64,000 nucleotides of DNA from Acidovorax sp. RAC01 (GCF_001714725.1 NZ_CP016447.1:3467501-3531500); one strand, 5' to 3'. Counted from the stretch's first letter, positions 34,314-46,659 are shown. A program made the numbers and translations. Notes: generated by a model from the letters alone, not told the origin.

Positions 34314-36540
34314 CGCCCGCGACCAGCCGCTGCACGGTGGCGCACAGTTCTTCCACATCGTTGGGTTTGTGGATGAGTGCGCGGGCGCCCTCGGCCAGGG
34401 CCGCCTGTTCGATCTCGGTGGTCACGTAGCCCGATGCCAGCGCCACCGGGAGGCCGGGGCGTATCAGCCGCGCCTCGCGCACCAGGTCCACGCCGCAAAA
34501 GCCGGGCATGTTGTAGTCGGTCACCAGCAGGTCGTAGCGGTCCGGGTCGGCGCGCAGCGCGGCGGTGGCGGCGTGGGGGTCGGTAAAACCGCTCACCACG
34601 TAGCCGCGCCGGCGCAGCAGCCGCTGCACCAGAAAGACCAGCGCCTCGTCATCGTCGACATACATCACATGCCGCTGGCGGGGCTGGTGGCTGCCACCGG
34701 GGTCTGCGGGTGCGGTGCCTGCCGCTGGAGGGGCGGTGGTGCTGGCGGGCGTACCTGTGGCCACCACAGTGGCGGCCGGGGCTGGCGCTGCAACCCCGGC
34801 AGGCGCAGCCGGAAAGTACAGCGTGAACCGGCTGCCCTGGCCCGGCACGCTGTGCACATCCACCGCGCCTTCGTGGGTGCGCATCACCCCGTGCACCACC
34901 GCCAGGCCCAGGCCCGTGCCCTGGCCCACCGGCTTGGTGGTGAAGAAGGGTTCAAAGATGCGTTCGAGCGTGGCCGCATCCATGCCCGGGCCAGTGTCGC
35001 GCACGGTCAGCGCCACGTAGTCGCCCGGCGCCAGCGACAGCCGCTCGCCCAGTCGCTGGTCAGGCTGCACTGCGCTGGCCTCGACGTGGATGGCGCCGCG
35101 CGCGCTGCCCGCGCCTTGGATCGCGTGGATGGCATTGGTGCACAGGTTGAGCAGCGCCTGCTCGACCTGGGTGGCATCGGCCAGCACGGGCGGCAGGCCG
35201 GTGGGCAACTGCATGTGCAGCTCGATGCCAGGCGGCAGCGTCACGCGCAAAAGGCGCTCGGTGTCGTGCGCGACTTCGGCCACCGGCACGGCGGTGCGCT
35301 GGGGGGGCTCGTTGCGGCTAAAGGTCAGGATCTGCCGCACCAGGTCGCGCGCGCGCCGGCCGGCCTTGTCGATCTCCATCAGGCTTTCCAGCACCGGCGA
35401 GCCCGCGCTGCAGTCGGCCTTGGCCAGCTCGACATTGCCCAGGATGGCGCCCAGGATGTTGTTGAAGTCGTGCGCAATGCCGCCCGCCATGGTGCCCACG
35501 GCCTGCATCTTTTGCGATTCGCGCAGCTGCGCTTCCAGCTCGCTGCGGTGCGCCTCGGCCCGCTTGCGGCCGGTGAGATCGCGCGCAAAGACGGTGGTGG
35601 TCTCGCCGTCGGCATGGCGCTCGAACGACACGCTGACTTCCACCGCCAGTTCCTTGCCGCCCACCGTCAGGGCCGTCATCTCGCCCAGCAGCGCCTGCGT
35701 GGTCAGCTGGGCAAACGCCAGCGCATGCACCGCATCGGGCAGAAACCGCTGGAGCGGGCTGCCCAGTGCATCGCTGGCGCTGCACTGGAACAGCGCGGCG
35801 GCTGTGGGGTTGAACACGGTGATGCGCTGGTGCTGGTCCACGCAGATGATGGCGTCGAGTGCCGAGTTGATGACCGCTTCGAGCCGCTTTTCGCTGGCAA
35901 AAAGCTGCTCGTTGCGCTGCTGCAGGGCCAGCGCACTGTGCTGCAGTGCCTGCCGCTCCGCCAGCAGCGGGCCCTGGTCGATCACGGCACACAAAAACTG
36001 CGGCATGGGCGGCCCGCTGTCTTGCGGGGCCTCGATGTGCGCGATGTGCAGGTCGCCGGTGATGCGCACCTCGGGGCTGATGGCAAACACCACTTCCTTG
36101 ACCTCGCTGCGGCCTGCATCGCGTGCGAGTGCAAAGGCCTCGGCTACGCGGCCCACGTCCTCGTCGCGCACAAACGGCATGAGCGCCGACAGGGGCCGGT
36201 CGCGCTCGCTGGGCTGGAACAGCCGGTGCGCCATTGAGTTGGCCTGCACCACCAGGTCCCGTTCGTCCACCACCATCAGCGCCAGCGGCACGCTGGCAAA
36301 CAGCGTCTCGAACCGCTCGTACGCGCTCTCGGCCACGGTCTGGCTGTAGCGCAAGACCTTGTTCTGGTTTTCCAGCTCGACCTGGTAGGCGCGCAGTTCG
36401 GCCACCAGGTCACCCGCCGAGGCGGCACGCCGGTCGGTACCCGGCGCAGCGCGGCGCTCCAGCGCGGGAGCCGGCGCGGACGCGGTTTGCGCAGGGCTTC
36501 GACCGGCAGGATCGAGGAAGGACAGGTCGGGTTCGCTCAT
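34300..36540 (-). CDS. PAS-containing hybrid histidine kinase with C-terminal receiver
   Basis: 746 residues, no signal peptide or membrane segment, so cytosolic sensing is likely. A short coiled segment (AELRAYQVELENQNKVLRYS) leads into two PAS-like domains (RFETLFASVPLALMVVDERD near residue 80; LEAVINSALDAIICVDQHQR near 230). The kinase H box is MAGGIAHDFNNILGAILGNV, followed by N box LLNLCTNAIHAIQGAG and G boxes DTGPGMD and GTGLGLAVVHG. The receiver has DDDEALVFLVQRLLRRRGY with the phospho-acceptor Asp in LLVTDYNMPG. Start MSEPDLSFLDPAGRS at 36540; the upstream frame has no homology. The output partner is unknown; the rluA-type gene downstream overlaps it. Confidence 0.87.
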   Translation of the reverse strand: MSEPDLSFLDPAGRSPAQTASAPAPALERRAAPGTDRRAASAGDLVAELRAYQVELENQNKVLRYSQTVAESAYERFETLFASVPLALMVVDERDLVVQANSMAHRLFQPSERDRPLSALMPFVRDEDVGRVAEAFALARDAGRSEVKEVVFAISPEVRITGDLHIAHIEAPQDSGPPMPQFLCAVIDQGPLLAERQALQHSALALQQRNEQLFASEKRLEAVINSALDAIICVDQHQRITVFNPTAAALFQCSASDALGSPLQRFLPDAVHALAFAQLTTQALLGEMTALTVGGKELAVEVSVSFERHADGETTTVFARDLTGRKRAEAHRSELEAQLRESQKMQAVGTMAGGIAHDFNNILGAILGNVELAKADCSAGSPVLESLMEIDKAGRRARDLVRQILTFSRNEPPQRTAVPVAEVAHDTERLLRVTLPPGIELHMQLPTGLPPVLADATQVEQALLNLCTNAIHAIQGAGSARGAIHVEASAVQPDQRLGERLSLAPGDYVALTVRDTGPGMDAATLERIFEPFFTTKPVGQGTGLGLAVVHGVMRTHEGAVDVHSVPGQGSRFTLYFPAAPAGVAAPAPAATVVATGTPASTTAPPAAGTAPADPGGSHQPRQRHVMYVDDDEALVFLVQRLLRRRGYVVSGFTDPHAATAALRADPDRYDLLVTDYNMPGFCGVDLVREARLIRPGLPVALASGYVTTEIEQAALAEGARALIHKPNDVEELCATVQRLVAGDDLP

Positions 36541-36831
36541 GGTGGGGCGCTTTGCGGGCGGCGGCGCAGGGCCCTGTGCCGCGGGCGCCGTGCGAAAGCT
36601 GGATCGGCGGAGTGTACGCCGCAGCCCAGAGCGGAGGCCGCCAAGGCTTGGGCCTTGGCGGGGTTTGCGCTGCCTTTTCCGGTGCCCAGGGCGGTTGATT
36701 GTTTCCGCCGGGTGAACAATCCTTTTCCCCACGGGCAGTTACCGGCCGGTCGGCGGGCGACTACAGTCTTTGCAACGTGCACGGATCCGTGTACGCCGCC
36801 TTCCAGTCACCCCGTTCCAAGGACCAAAATC

Positions 36832-37494
36832 ATGACCACGACCAACGATACCGGTACTGCCCAACCCCTGTTGAGCAAGCTCGAGTGGCGCTACGCCGCC
36901 AAGAAGATGAACCCTGCCAAGAAGGTGCCGCAGGACAAGGTCGAGCGCATCCTGGAAGCCGCGCGCCTGGCACCCACATCAAGCGGCCTGCAGCCGTTCG
37001 AGATCATCGTGGTGACGGATGCCGCCGTGCGCGCCCGCATCCAGCCCATCGCCTGGAACCAGGCGCAGATCACCGACGGCTCGCACCTGCTGGTGTTTGC
37101 TGCGTGGGACAACTACACGGCGGATCGCATCAACATGATGTTTGACCTGACCAACGAGCAGCGCGGCTTCAAGAACGAAGGCTGGGAAAACTACCGCCAG
37201 ATGCTGCTGGGCATGTACCCCCAGCGCGACGCCGAGGTGAACTTCCAGCACGCAGCCCGCCAGGCCTACATCGGCCTGAGCGCATCGCTGATGGCTGCGG
37301 CCTTTGAAGGGGTGGATTCCACCCCCATGGAAGGCTTTGACCCCAACGCGCTCGACGAAATCCTGAACCTGCGCGCACGCGGCCTGCGCAGCGTGGCGAT
37401 CCTGCCCCTGGGCTACCGCGCCGATGAAGGCGACTGGCTGGTCAACCTCAAGAAGGTGCGCCGCCCGCGCGAGCAGTTCGTCACCGAGGTGTGA
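36832..37494 (+). CDS. NAD(P)H-dependent nitroreductase-family oxidoreductase
   Basis: 220-residue flavoenzyme of the NfsB type. The N-terminal FMN-binding block WRYAAKKMNPAKKVPQDKVE is followed by EAARLAPTSSGLQPFEIIVV, and LRSVAILPLGYRADEGDWLV near the end carries the other FMN contacts. An insert with NEQRGFKNEGWENYRQMLLG is usual for the NAD(P)H:dihydropteridine/nitroreductase subgroup. Start ATG 36832 after AAGGACCAAAATC. Its TGA abuts that of the convergent MFS gene with no spare base (TGATCA shared). Confidence 0.87.
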   Translation: MTTTNDTGTAQPLLSKLEWRYAAKKMNPAKKVPQDKVERILEAARLAPTSSGLQPFEIIVVTDAAVRARIQPIAWNQAQITDGSHLLVFAAWDNYTADRINMMFDLTNEQRGFKNEGWENYRQMLLGMYPQRDAEVNFQHAARQAYIGLSASLMAAAFEGVDSTPMEGFDPNALDEILNLRARGLRSVAILPLGYRADEGDWLVNLKKVRRPREQFVTEV

Positions 37495-38859
37495 TCAACC
37501 GCCCGGCGCCGCGCGGACATCCGTCACGCGGCGCAGCGGCGTAAGCACCAGGGCCAGCGCGGCCAGCGCCACCAGCAACGCGCCGCTGGCGGCAAACAGC
37601 TGGCCGAGCGTGATGGCTTTCATCACCCATCCGGTCACCGCGGCCGAGATGGGCGCCAGCCCCATGAAGATGAACATGAACAGGCTCATGGCCCGGCCCA
37701 GCAGGGCTGGCGGCACACGCTGCTGAATCCAGGTGAACACGCGCACCTGCATGAACCCGCCCAGCAGCCCGATGGCGAGCATGAGCCCTGCGCCTTGCCA
37801 TGTGGCCGTGATCTGGCCCATGGGCATGAACAGCAGGCCAATCACTGCATCGAACACCAAAATGGTCAGCCCCAGGCTGCCCAGGCGCAGCCGCGGCAAC
37901 GCACCAGACGCCACCATGCCCAGCAGCGTGCCTGCGCCGTGCGCTGCCACGATGGTGCCGAACGCCGCCGCACCCAGTTGCGGCTGGCTGCTGGCCAGCA
38001 CCGGAATGGCGATGTGGATGGGCCCCATGATGAAAAGTGCGATGGCGCTCCAGTAAAGAAAACAGGTGCGCAGCTCCTGGTCGCGCCAGAAGTGCACCAG
38101 CCCCTGCCATACCGAGGCCAGCACGGCTTGTGCAGGCGCGCCAGTCGCTGCATTTGTGGCGCCCGCGCCTGCCGTGCGCGTCTGCACCCGGGCCAGTGTC
38201 CAGGCCGAGACGGCGAAGCTGAGCGCATCGAGTGCAAACGCCAGGCCGATGCCGGTGGCACTGGCCATGGCGCCCATCTGGCGGGCCGGAGCAGCACTGC
38301 CGGTGCCAAACAACGCGATCAGCAGGCCGGCCAGCAGAGGGCCCATGAACATGGTGAGCTGACGCAGGCCCAGGCTGATGCCGTTAGCCGCCTGCAGCTG
38401 CGCGGGCGCCACCACGTGCGGCATCATGGCTGTGCCCGAGGGGATGCTGAACGCCGTGGCCAGGCCAATGCCCAGCGCCAGCAGGTACACCATCCACATC
38501 GTCAGCGCGCCTGCCAGCACCAGCCCGGCGAGCAAAGCCAGCAGCACCAGGTTGACGTACTTGGTGACCATGAGCACCTGCTTGGGCGAGTGGCGGTCCA
38601 CCAGGGCCCCGCCAATCAGGATGAAGAGTGCGCGCGGCACGCTCACCAGCGCGAGCACGGTGCCCAGTACCAGCGTGTCGCCGGTCATCTGCAAGACCAG
38701 CCACGGCAGGGCGATGAGGGTGAACTGGTCGCCCAGCATCGACAGGAACGAGCCGCTGATGAGGAAGCGGAAATTGCGGTCGCGCAGCAGGGCTGCACGC
38801 GCGTCGGGCGGCGGGGGCGTGTGGGCCGTACTGGTGGGATGTGATTGTTTGAAGTCCAT
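37495..38859 (-). CDS. MFS transporter, probable drug efflux pump (DHA3-like)
   Basis: 454 residues with about twelve hydrophobic segments (LISGSFLSMLGDQFTLIALP; LALGIGLATAFSIPSGTAM; MLAIGLLGGFMQVRVFTW). The loop GGALVDRHSPKQVLM carries the MFS motif A-like G-x-x-x-D-R. Start at MDFKQSHPTS (38859), because the frame above it runs through a MerR-type promoter. A perfect 7-3-7 dyad in a long-spacer promoter immediately upstream, with a MerR-family gene before that, points to induction by a small toxic molecule. The substrate is not predictable. Confidence 0.86.
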   Translation of the reverse strand: MDFKQSHPTSTAHTPPPPDARAALLRDRNFRFLISGSFLSMLGDQFTLIALPWLVLQMTGDTLVLGTVLALVSVPRALFILIGGALVDRHSPKQVLMVTKYVNLVLLALLAGLVLAGALTMWMVYLLALGIGLATAFSIPSGTAMMPHVVAPAQLQAANGISLGLRQLTMFMGPLLAGLLIALFGTGSAAPARQMGAMASATGIGLAFALDALSFAVSAWTLARVQTRTAGAGATNAATGAPAQAVLASVWQGLVHFWRDQELRTCFLYWSAIALFIMGPIHIAIPVLASSQPQLGAAAFGTIVAAHGAGTLLGMVASGALPRLRLGSLGLTILVFDAVIGLLFMPMGQITATWQGAGLMLAIGLLGGFMQVRVFTWIQQRVPPALLGRAMSLFMFIFMGLAPISAAVTGWVMKAITLGQLFAASGALLVALAALALVLTPLRRVTDVRAAPGG

Positions 38860-38867
38860 GGGGGCGG

Positions 38868-38899
38868 ACTGTGAAGCCTCACGTAGCGTGAGGGTCAAG
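38868..38899 (-). promoter_or_regulatory. MerR-type promoter/operator of the MFS gene
   Basis: On the minus strand, -35 TTGACC is followed by the perfect dyad CCTCACG-CTA-CGTGAGG (38877-38893). A weak -10-like CACAGT lies at 19-bp spacing. The dyad and long spacer are the classic target that MerR-family regulators twist to activate. It lies between the regulator stop (38950) and the MFS start (38859). Confidence 0.75.
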
Positions 38900-38949
38900 C
38901 GCCCTGGGCTCAAGTTTTGCCCACGCCGCGGCGCGCAGGTGGCGGGCGA

Positions 38950-40023
38950 TCAGACCGATGGATCCGGCGGCGCCGTTGAATGCATCTGAACTGCAGAACC
39001 GGACGAGCCCGGCTTGCCCGCTTGTGCGCACGCGGCGGCTGCCTGCAGGTACGCCCGGACGTCGCTGCTCAAGGGCGAGCCAGCCTGCAGCAAGGGCTCG
39101 CTGGCCGTGGCCTGCATCAGCCGGGCGCGCAGACCTGGGTCATGGTTGGCCAGGGTGTCCAGCAGCTCGCTCCACCTGCGTGCGCAGGCCAGTGCGTCCG
39201 GGTGGTGACTGGAAACGGCCCGGGCCAGTAAGTCCTGAACATCGCGCTGCAAAGCGGCCCACACGGGGTACGGCACATGGCCCAGGGCGCTGAAGTCCTC
39301 GGGCTGCAGGTACTTTCCAAGCAGGGCCATGCGCAGTTTGATGGCCCCTTCGATGTAGTCGATCATGTCGCCCGGCGGCGCATGATTGCGCCCCTGGGCG
39401 GTGGGTTCGGTGCGGAACATGTGGCCCCACCGCTCCAGCAGGTCCATGTCGCCATGCATCCATTGCAGCATCAGGGCCATCCAGCGATAGGCCAGCGCCT
39501 GCACCTCGGGTGCATCGCAGGGCAGTTGCTGGTCCATGGCGCGGCGCACCTCGTCCTTGACCGCAAGCCAGTCGGTCTCGATGGTTTTCCAGCTCTCGAA
39601 AATACGCTTGAGCTCGGCCGTGCTGAAGTGCTTGCGGTAGGTGGTCATGAGCGCCAGCGTTTCCAGCCAGTTGCCCATGTCGGGCTCTGCTCCGGCCACC
39701 AGCCCATCGCGCAGCATGGCCAGCCTGCTGCGCAGGTCGGTCGCCCGGGCGATCTGGTCGTCCAGCGCGCGGATCTGCTGGCTGATGATGCGCTGCGGCG
39801 CCACGCCTTCTCCGGCCAGCAGCTCGCCGATGTCGCCCAGCGCCAGGCCCATCTGCCGCATGGTCTGGATGGAGTGCAGCCGCTGCACATCGGCCTGGCT
39901 GTACAGCCGGTAGCCGGCGTCGGACCGGCCTGAGGGCTTGAGCAGCCCGATCTCGTCGTAGTGGTGCAGCGTGCGCACCGTGAGGCCGGCGCGCCGCGCA
40001 AGGTCACCGACCTTCAGCAACAT
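38950..40023 (-). CDS. MerR-family transcriptional regulator with long effector domain
   Basis: 357 residues. The N-terminal helix-turn-helix LLKVGDLARRAGLTVRTLHH and YDEIGLLKPSGRSDAGYRLY are canonical, followed by a coiled dimerisation helix (IISQQIRALDDQIARATDLR). The ~230-residue C-terminal part has a TipAS/antibiotic-binding-like helical look (YRKHFSTAELKRIFESW; YRWMALMLQWMHGDMDLLER). Members with such a domain bind drugs or other organic molecules rather than metals. The operator it most likely uses lies 50 bp past its stop, in front of the MFS pump. Confidence 0.88.
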   Translation of the reverse strand: MLLKVGDLARRAGLTVRTLHHYDEIGLLKPSGRSDAGYRLYSQADVQRLHSIQTMRQMGLALGDIGELLAGEGVAPQRIISQQIRALDDQIARATDLRSRLAMLRDGLVAGAEPDMGNWLETLALMTTYRKHFSTAELKRIFESWKTIETDWLAVKDEVRRAMDQQLPCDAPEVQALAYRWMALMLQWMHGDMDLLERWGHMFRTEPTAQGRNHAPPGDMIDYIEGAIKLRMALLGKYLQPEDFSALGHVPYPVWAALQRDVQDLLARAVSSHHPDALACARRWSELLDTLANHDPGLRARLMQATASEPLLQAGSPLSSDVRAYLQAAAACAQAGKPGSSGSAVQMHSTAPPDPSV

Positions 40024-40059
40024 GGCTGCACCCGGTACGACGGAGGGCCCGGTGCAATG

Positions 40060-40470
40060 TCAGCGGCGTACCGACACCAGTTCGACTTCGAAGTTCAGCG
40101 TGGCGTTGGGCGGGATCACACCACCGGCACCGCTGGCGCCGTAGGCAATGCCGGGCGGGCAGGTCAGCTTGGCCTTGCCGCCGGGCTTCATGCGCTGCAC
40201 GCCTTCGGTCCAGCAGGGGATCACACGGTTGAGCGGGAACTCGGTGGGCTCGCCGCGCTTGTAGGAGCTGTCGAATTCCTTGCCATCCAGGAAGGTACCG
40301 CGGTAGTGGACCTTGACCGTGTCGGTGGCCTTGGGGGAATCGCCTGTGCCGTCTTTGATCGACTGGTAGACCAGGCCACTGGCGGTGGTAACGGCAGCTG
40401 GCGCGGTCTGGGCGTGGGCGAGGGATGCGGCCAGCAGGCCGGCGAGCAGGAAGACGGAACAGGAACGCAT
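40060..40470 (-). CDS. periplasmic FKBP-type peptidyl-prolyl isomerase
   Basis: 136 residues: signal peptide [20 protein letters not shown], then one FKBP domain (VKVHYRGTFLDGKEFDSSYK; GVQRMKPGGKAKLTCPPGIA; FEVELVSVRR). It catalyses cis-trans proline isomerisation during folding of exported proteins. No dimerisation domain as in FkpA or Mip. It lies 36 bp upstream of the merR-type gene on the same strand, so the two may be co-transcribed. Confidence 0.9.
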   Translation of the reverse strand: MRSCSVFLLAGLLAASLAHAQTAPAAVTTASGLVYQSIKDGTGDSPKATDTVKVHYRGTFLDGKEFDSSYKRGEPTEFPLNRVIPCWTEGVQRMKPGGKAKLTCPPGIAYGASGAGGVIPPNATLNFEVELVSVRR

Positions 40471-40709
40471 GGCGGTACCTCGAAATCAGGTGTCAGTAAG
40501 TGGGAGATGGGGGTGCGGGCTTGCAGGCGAAAACGCTGAGGCATGCAAACCGCAAGGGCGCCAGTGTAAGGGGGGCGGCAGCGGCGGTGCGGCCCGCGTG
40601 CCATGAAGTGGGGTGGCTGGCGTTAACCGGCGTTAATGCGCCTCAGAGACATGTTCCTCAGACTGCAGCCGCGGCCAAGTTGCCGTTGGCATTCACGAGG
40701 GGACATGGA

Positions 40710-41951
40710 ATGACTTCAGACAACGGCCGCGCGGGGCTTGCTCGGCGGACTTTTCTGGGCGCGCTGGCAGCCGGCAGCAGCGCCGCTGCCATGGCGCAGC
40801 CCGCGCAGACGTTGGCCGCCCGGCTGCCCGGATCGATGGCAAGAGCGGGCGGTGCAGATGTTCCGTATGGGCAGCCTTCGCCGCATGAGGCGGGTGTTCA
40901 GCGCACCCCATCCAACCATTCCGGGTTTGCCGTATGGCGCACGCCGCTGGAAACGCAGCGCGGCATCGTCACACCCAGCGGCCTGCATTTTTCCGTGCAC
41001 CACAGCGGCATTCCGGAGATCGATCCGCAACGGCACAGCTTGCGCATCCACGGCCTGGTCCAGCGCCCGCTGCAGTTCGACGTGGAGCGTCTGCTTCGCT
41101 ACCCCATGGTCAGCCGGGTGCATTTTCTGGAGTGCGCAGGCAATTCGGCGGCCAATGCCCTGTCGCCGACACCGCTGGACCAGACGCTGGGCGAGATTGC
41201 CGGGGAAGTGTCCTGCTCGGAATGGACGGGTGTGCCGCTGCGGTATCTGCTGCAGGAAGCGGGCCTCAAGGACACCGCGCGGTGGGTGGTGGCCGAGGGG
41301 GCGGACGGCGCATCGCACAATCGAAGCGTGCCCTTGCAGCCGTTGCTGGACCATGCGATGGTGGCGCTGTACCAGAACGGCGAGCGGCTGCGCCCGTCGC
41401 AGGGCTACCCGCTGCGCCTGTTCATTCCCGGCTTTGAAGGCAATGTGAATGTGAAGTGGCTGCACCGGCTGGAGGTGACCGACGCGCCGGCCTTTACCAA
41501 GGATGAGTCAGGGCTGTACACGCAGCCGCTGGCCGATGGCCGCATCGAGCGTTTTGCGTTCCACATGGATGTGAAGTCGGTCATCACGCACCCATCGGGC
41601 CGCCAGACGCTGCCCGAGCCGCACGGGTTCTACGAAATTGCCGGGCTCGCGTGGTCGGGCTACGGCCGCATTGCGCGCGTGGACGTGTCGGTTGATGGCG
41701 GGCGCACCTGGACGGCAGCGCAGCTGCAGGGCCCGGTGCTCGACCGCGCCTTCACCCGTTTCACGCTGCCGTGGCGCTGGTCGGGCCGAAAGGCTGAGCT
41801 GATAAGCCGCGCGACCGATGAACACGGGCGCACCCAGCCCCTGCGCAGCGAGTGGAAGCGCCGCTACGCCATGCATTCCTTCAACCACTACAACGCCGTG
41901 CAGGCCTGGCGCGTGCAGGCTGATGGGCGGGTGGAGAACATGTATGCGTGA
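40710..41951 (+). CDS. soxC: SoxC-like sulfite dehydrogenase, molybdopterin subunit
   Basis: 413 residues. A Tat signal (GLARRTFLGALAAGSSAAAM) marks export of a folded, cofactor-loaded enzyme to the periplasm. The molybdenum ligand is the Cys in HFLECAGNSAANA. HHSGIPEIDPQRHSLRIHGL and SEWTGVPLRYLLQEAGLKD are typical of SoxC/SorA, and the C-terminal dimerisation domain has YEIAGLAWSGYGRIARVDVS. It oxidises sulfite or Sox-bound sulfane with electrons passing to the cytochrome c encoded next; the ATG of that gene overlaps this stop. Start ATG 40710. No soxXYZAB genes are in view, so a sulfite-detoxifying role is as likely as full thiosulfate oxidation. Confidence 0.87.
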   Translation: MTSDNGRAGLARRTFLGALAAGSSAAAMAQPAQTLAARLPGSMARAGGADVPYGQPSPHEAGVQRTPSNHSGFAVWRTPLETQRGIVTPSGLHFSVHHSGIPEIDPQRHSLRIHGLVQRPLQFDVERLLRYPMVSRVHFLECAGNSAANALSPTPLDQTLGEIAGEVSCSEWTGVPLRYLLQEAGLKDTARWVVAEGADGASHNRSVPLQPLLDHAMVALYQNGERLRPSQGYPLRLFIPGFEGNVNVKWLHRLEVTDAPAFTKDESGLYTQPLADGRIERFAFHMDVKSVITHPSGRQTLPEPHGFYEIAGLAWSGYGRIARVDVSVDGGRTWTAAQLQGPVLDRAFTRFTLPWRWSGRKAELISRATDEHGRTQPLRSEWKRRYAMHSFNHYNAVQAWRVQADGRVENMYA

Positions 41952-42588
41952 AACCCGCATGTGCTGCCAGCTTGCGATTGCAGCATCCGCTTTGCGGCGG
42001 CATGGGGCTGCAGGCGCCAGTGTGGCGATCGCGTTGGTGGTTTGGGTGGTTCCCGGCTGGGGCGGCGCCAGCGAGTCCACGGTGGCGCCATCCGCCATCG
42101 GATTGGGCACGGTGTTGACCGCCGAGGAGATCGAGCGTTACGCCATCACTGTGTTTCCGGATGGGCGTGGCCTGCCGCCCGGCCGCGGCACGGTGGAGCA
42201 GGGGGCGCGCCTGTACCGGGTGCAATGCGCCGCGTGCCATGGTGCGCAGGGTATCGAAGGGCCGGCGTCGCGGCTGGTCGGAACCGACGGATTCATCGGC
42301 TGGAGCGACCCATTGCGTCCGCTGCGTGTGCGCAAGTACCCGCTGCAGGTGTTTTCGGTGGGCGCGATGTGGCCCCATGCCACGACGCTGTTTGACTATG
42401 TGCGGCGCGGCATGCCGATGCATGCCCCCAAGAGCCTGACCGACGAAGAGGTGTACGCGGTGACGGGGTATGTGCTGCACCTGAACGGGCTGGTGGGCAG
42501 CCAGGCTGTGATAGACCGCGATACGCTGCCCAGGGTGGTGATGCCCGGGCTGGCACGAACAGTGTCGGCATGGCCCGCAGAACGCTGA
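41944..42588 (+). CDS. cytochrome c, electron acceptor of the SoxC-like enzyme (SoxD/SorB-like)
   Basis: 214 residues from ATG 41944, which overlaps the soxC stop by 8 bp; ATG 41959 is an alternative. A hydrophobic export segment (GASVAIALVVWVVPGWGG) is followed by a single heme site CAACHG and probable axial Met candidates in GAMWPHATTL and RRGMPMHAP. The segment YAITVFPDGRGLPPGRGTVE near residue 95 is characteristic of cytochromes paired with SoxC. Classical SoxD has two hemes and is larger, so this resembles the one-heme SorB-like partner. Tight overlap indicates translational coupling. Confidence 0.83.
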   Translation: MRETRMCCQLAIAASALRRHGAAGASVAIALVVWVVPGWGGASESTVAPSAIGLGTVLTAEEIERYAITVFPDGRGLPPGRGTVEQGARLYRVQCAACHGAQGIEGPASRLVGTDGFIGWSDPLRPLRVRKYPLQVFSVGAMWPHATTLFDYVRRGMPMHAPKSLTDEEVYAVTGYVLHLNGLVGSQAVIDRDTLPRVVMPGLARTVSAWPAER

Positions 42589-42641
42589 GGTGTGATGGAC
42601 CGGTGTGACACCATCGCGAGCCTTTGCATCCCGGCGGTACC

Positions 42642-43250
42642 TCAAGCGCTGCGGGATCCTTCTGCCAGGCCCATCCGGGCGCGGATGCGCGAGAGCGAAA
42701 CTGGCGAGATGCCCAGGTAGCTGGCTACCTGGTGCTGAGGAATCTGCGGCGCCAATGGCCCGTACGTTGCGAGGAACGATTCGTAGCGCGCCTGGGCTGT
42801 CAGGCTCAGCAGTTCTGCTTCACGGTGCGCCTGTTGTGTGAACACGTGGTTGATGGCCTGTGCCAGAAACCCTTCCAGGTGCGGATGGCTGTTTTGCCAT
42901 TGCCTGAGGGTGTCGTAGTCCAGCTCGACGGCATCCACCCGCGATAGCGCTTCGATGGCGTACGGGCTGGGCACGACGAGGGGTGGCAGGCTGCCGCCCA
43001 CCCAGCTGCCGACACCGTGGAAAGACCGGTTGCGTTCGGTGCCCTGCTCGTTCAGGTAATACAGGCGAACCACCCCGCGCTCGATCAGCCAGCACCGGGC
43101 GGCAAGGTCGCCCGCGCGCTGCAACGGCGTACCGGCTTCGAATGTGCGGCGCAGCAACGTCTTCCACTGCGCAGCCAGTGCTGGCTCCGAGCGCAGAAGC
43201 GCCGCAAGCGCCTGCGGATCGCAGACGCTGCACGGAGCCTCTGGCTTCAT
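42642..43250 (-). CDS. Crp/Fnr-family transcriptional regulator
   Basis: 202 residues. The cyclic-nucleotide-binding-like barrel (FEAGTPLQRAGDLAARCWLI; GVVRLYYLNEQGTERNRSFH) lacks the N-terminal Cys cluster of FNR and the cAMP-binding pattern of Crp. The C-terminal winged helix has IPQHQVASYLGISPVSLSRI as recognition region. Ligand unknown; similar proteins respond to redox or nitrogen oxides. It starts 15 bp past the gcvP stop, with no room for a separate promoter, and converges on the soxC-cytochrome pair, which is a plausible target. Confidence 0.82.
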   Translation of the reverse strand: MKPEAPCSVCDPQALAALLRSEPALAAQWKTLLRRTFEAGTPLQRAGDLAARCWLIERGVVRLYYLNEQGTERNRSFHGVGSWVGGSLPPLVVPSPYAIEALSRVDAVELDYDTLRQWQNSHPHLEGFLAQAINHVFTQQAHREAELLSLTAQARYESFLATYGPLAPQIPQHQVASYLGISPVSLSRIRARMGLAEGSRSA

Positions 43251-43265
43251 CGCAGGGTGCCCCTG

Positions 43266-46169
<2,904 letters not shown>

Positions 46170-46284
46170 GGGGCAGTCTCGTGAGGGCGGGGTTGGGGGT
46201 GGGCCGGGTGCGTGTGCGCGGGCGGTGGGTGCCCGGGCCGGGCATGGCCCGGCGCCATGCCCGCAAACGCGTCACGTTGATCGA

Positions 46285-46659
46285 TCAGGCGTTTTTGGCG
46301 AACTCGGTGTAGGTGGCTTCGTCCAGCAGGGCGTCGAGCTGGGCAGCGTCCGACAGCTTGACCTTGAAGAACCAGCCGCTGTTGAGCGGATCGGTGTTGG
46401 CCAGCGAAGGGTCGGCGCGCAGGGCTTCGTTGACTTCGGTGACTTCGCCCGAGACAGGCATGTACACGTCGGCGGCGGCCTTCACGGACTCGACCACGCC
46501 AGCGACTTCGCCCTGTGCGAAGGTCTTACCGACTTCGGGCAGGTCCACAAACACCACGTCGCCCAGGGCATCCTGGGCGTGCACGGTGATGCCGACGATG
46601 GCGGCATTCTGGTCAGCGACGTTGATCCACTCGTGGTCTTTGGAGAATTTGACGGTCAT
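46285..46659 (-). CDS. gcvH: glycine cleavage system H protein
   Basis: 124 residues. It carries lipoic acid and shuttles the aminomethyl group among P, T and L proteins. The lipoylation site is K60 in GVVESVKAAADVYMPVSGEV. Start MTVKFSKDHEWINVA (46659), preceded by AGGAGCCCCCT. It lies between gcvT (94 bp upstream) and gcvP. The L protein gene (lpd) is not in the window. Confidence 0.96.
   Translation of the reverse strand: MTVKFSKDHEWINVADQNAAIVGITVHAQDALGDVVFVDLPEVGKTFAQGEVAGVVESVKAAADVYMPVSGEVTEVNEALRADPSLANTDPLNSGWFFKVKLSDAAQLDALLDEATYTEFAKNA

Noticed and set aside
34369..36237. 622-codon open frame antisense to the hybrid kinase
   Set aside because: Composition typical of an antisense GC-rich frame; the kinase motifs on the minus strand are unmistakable.
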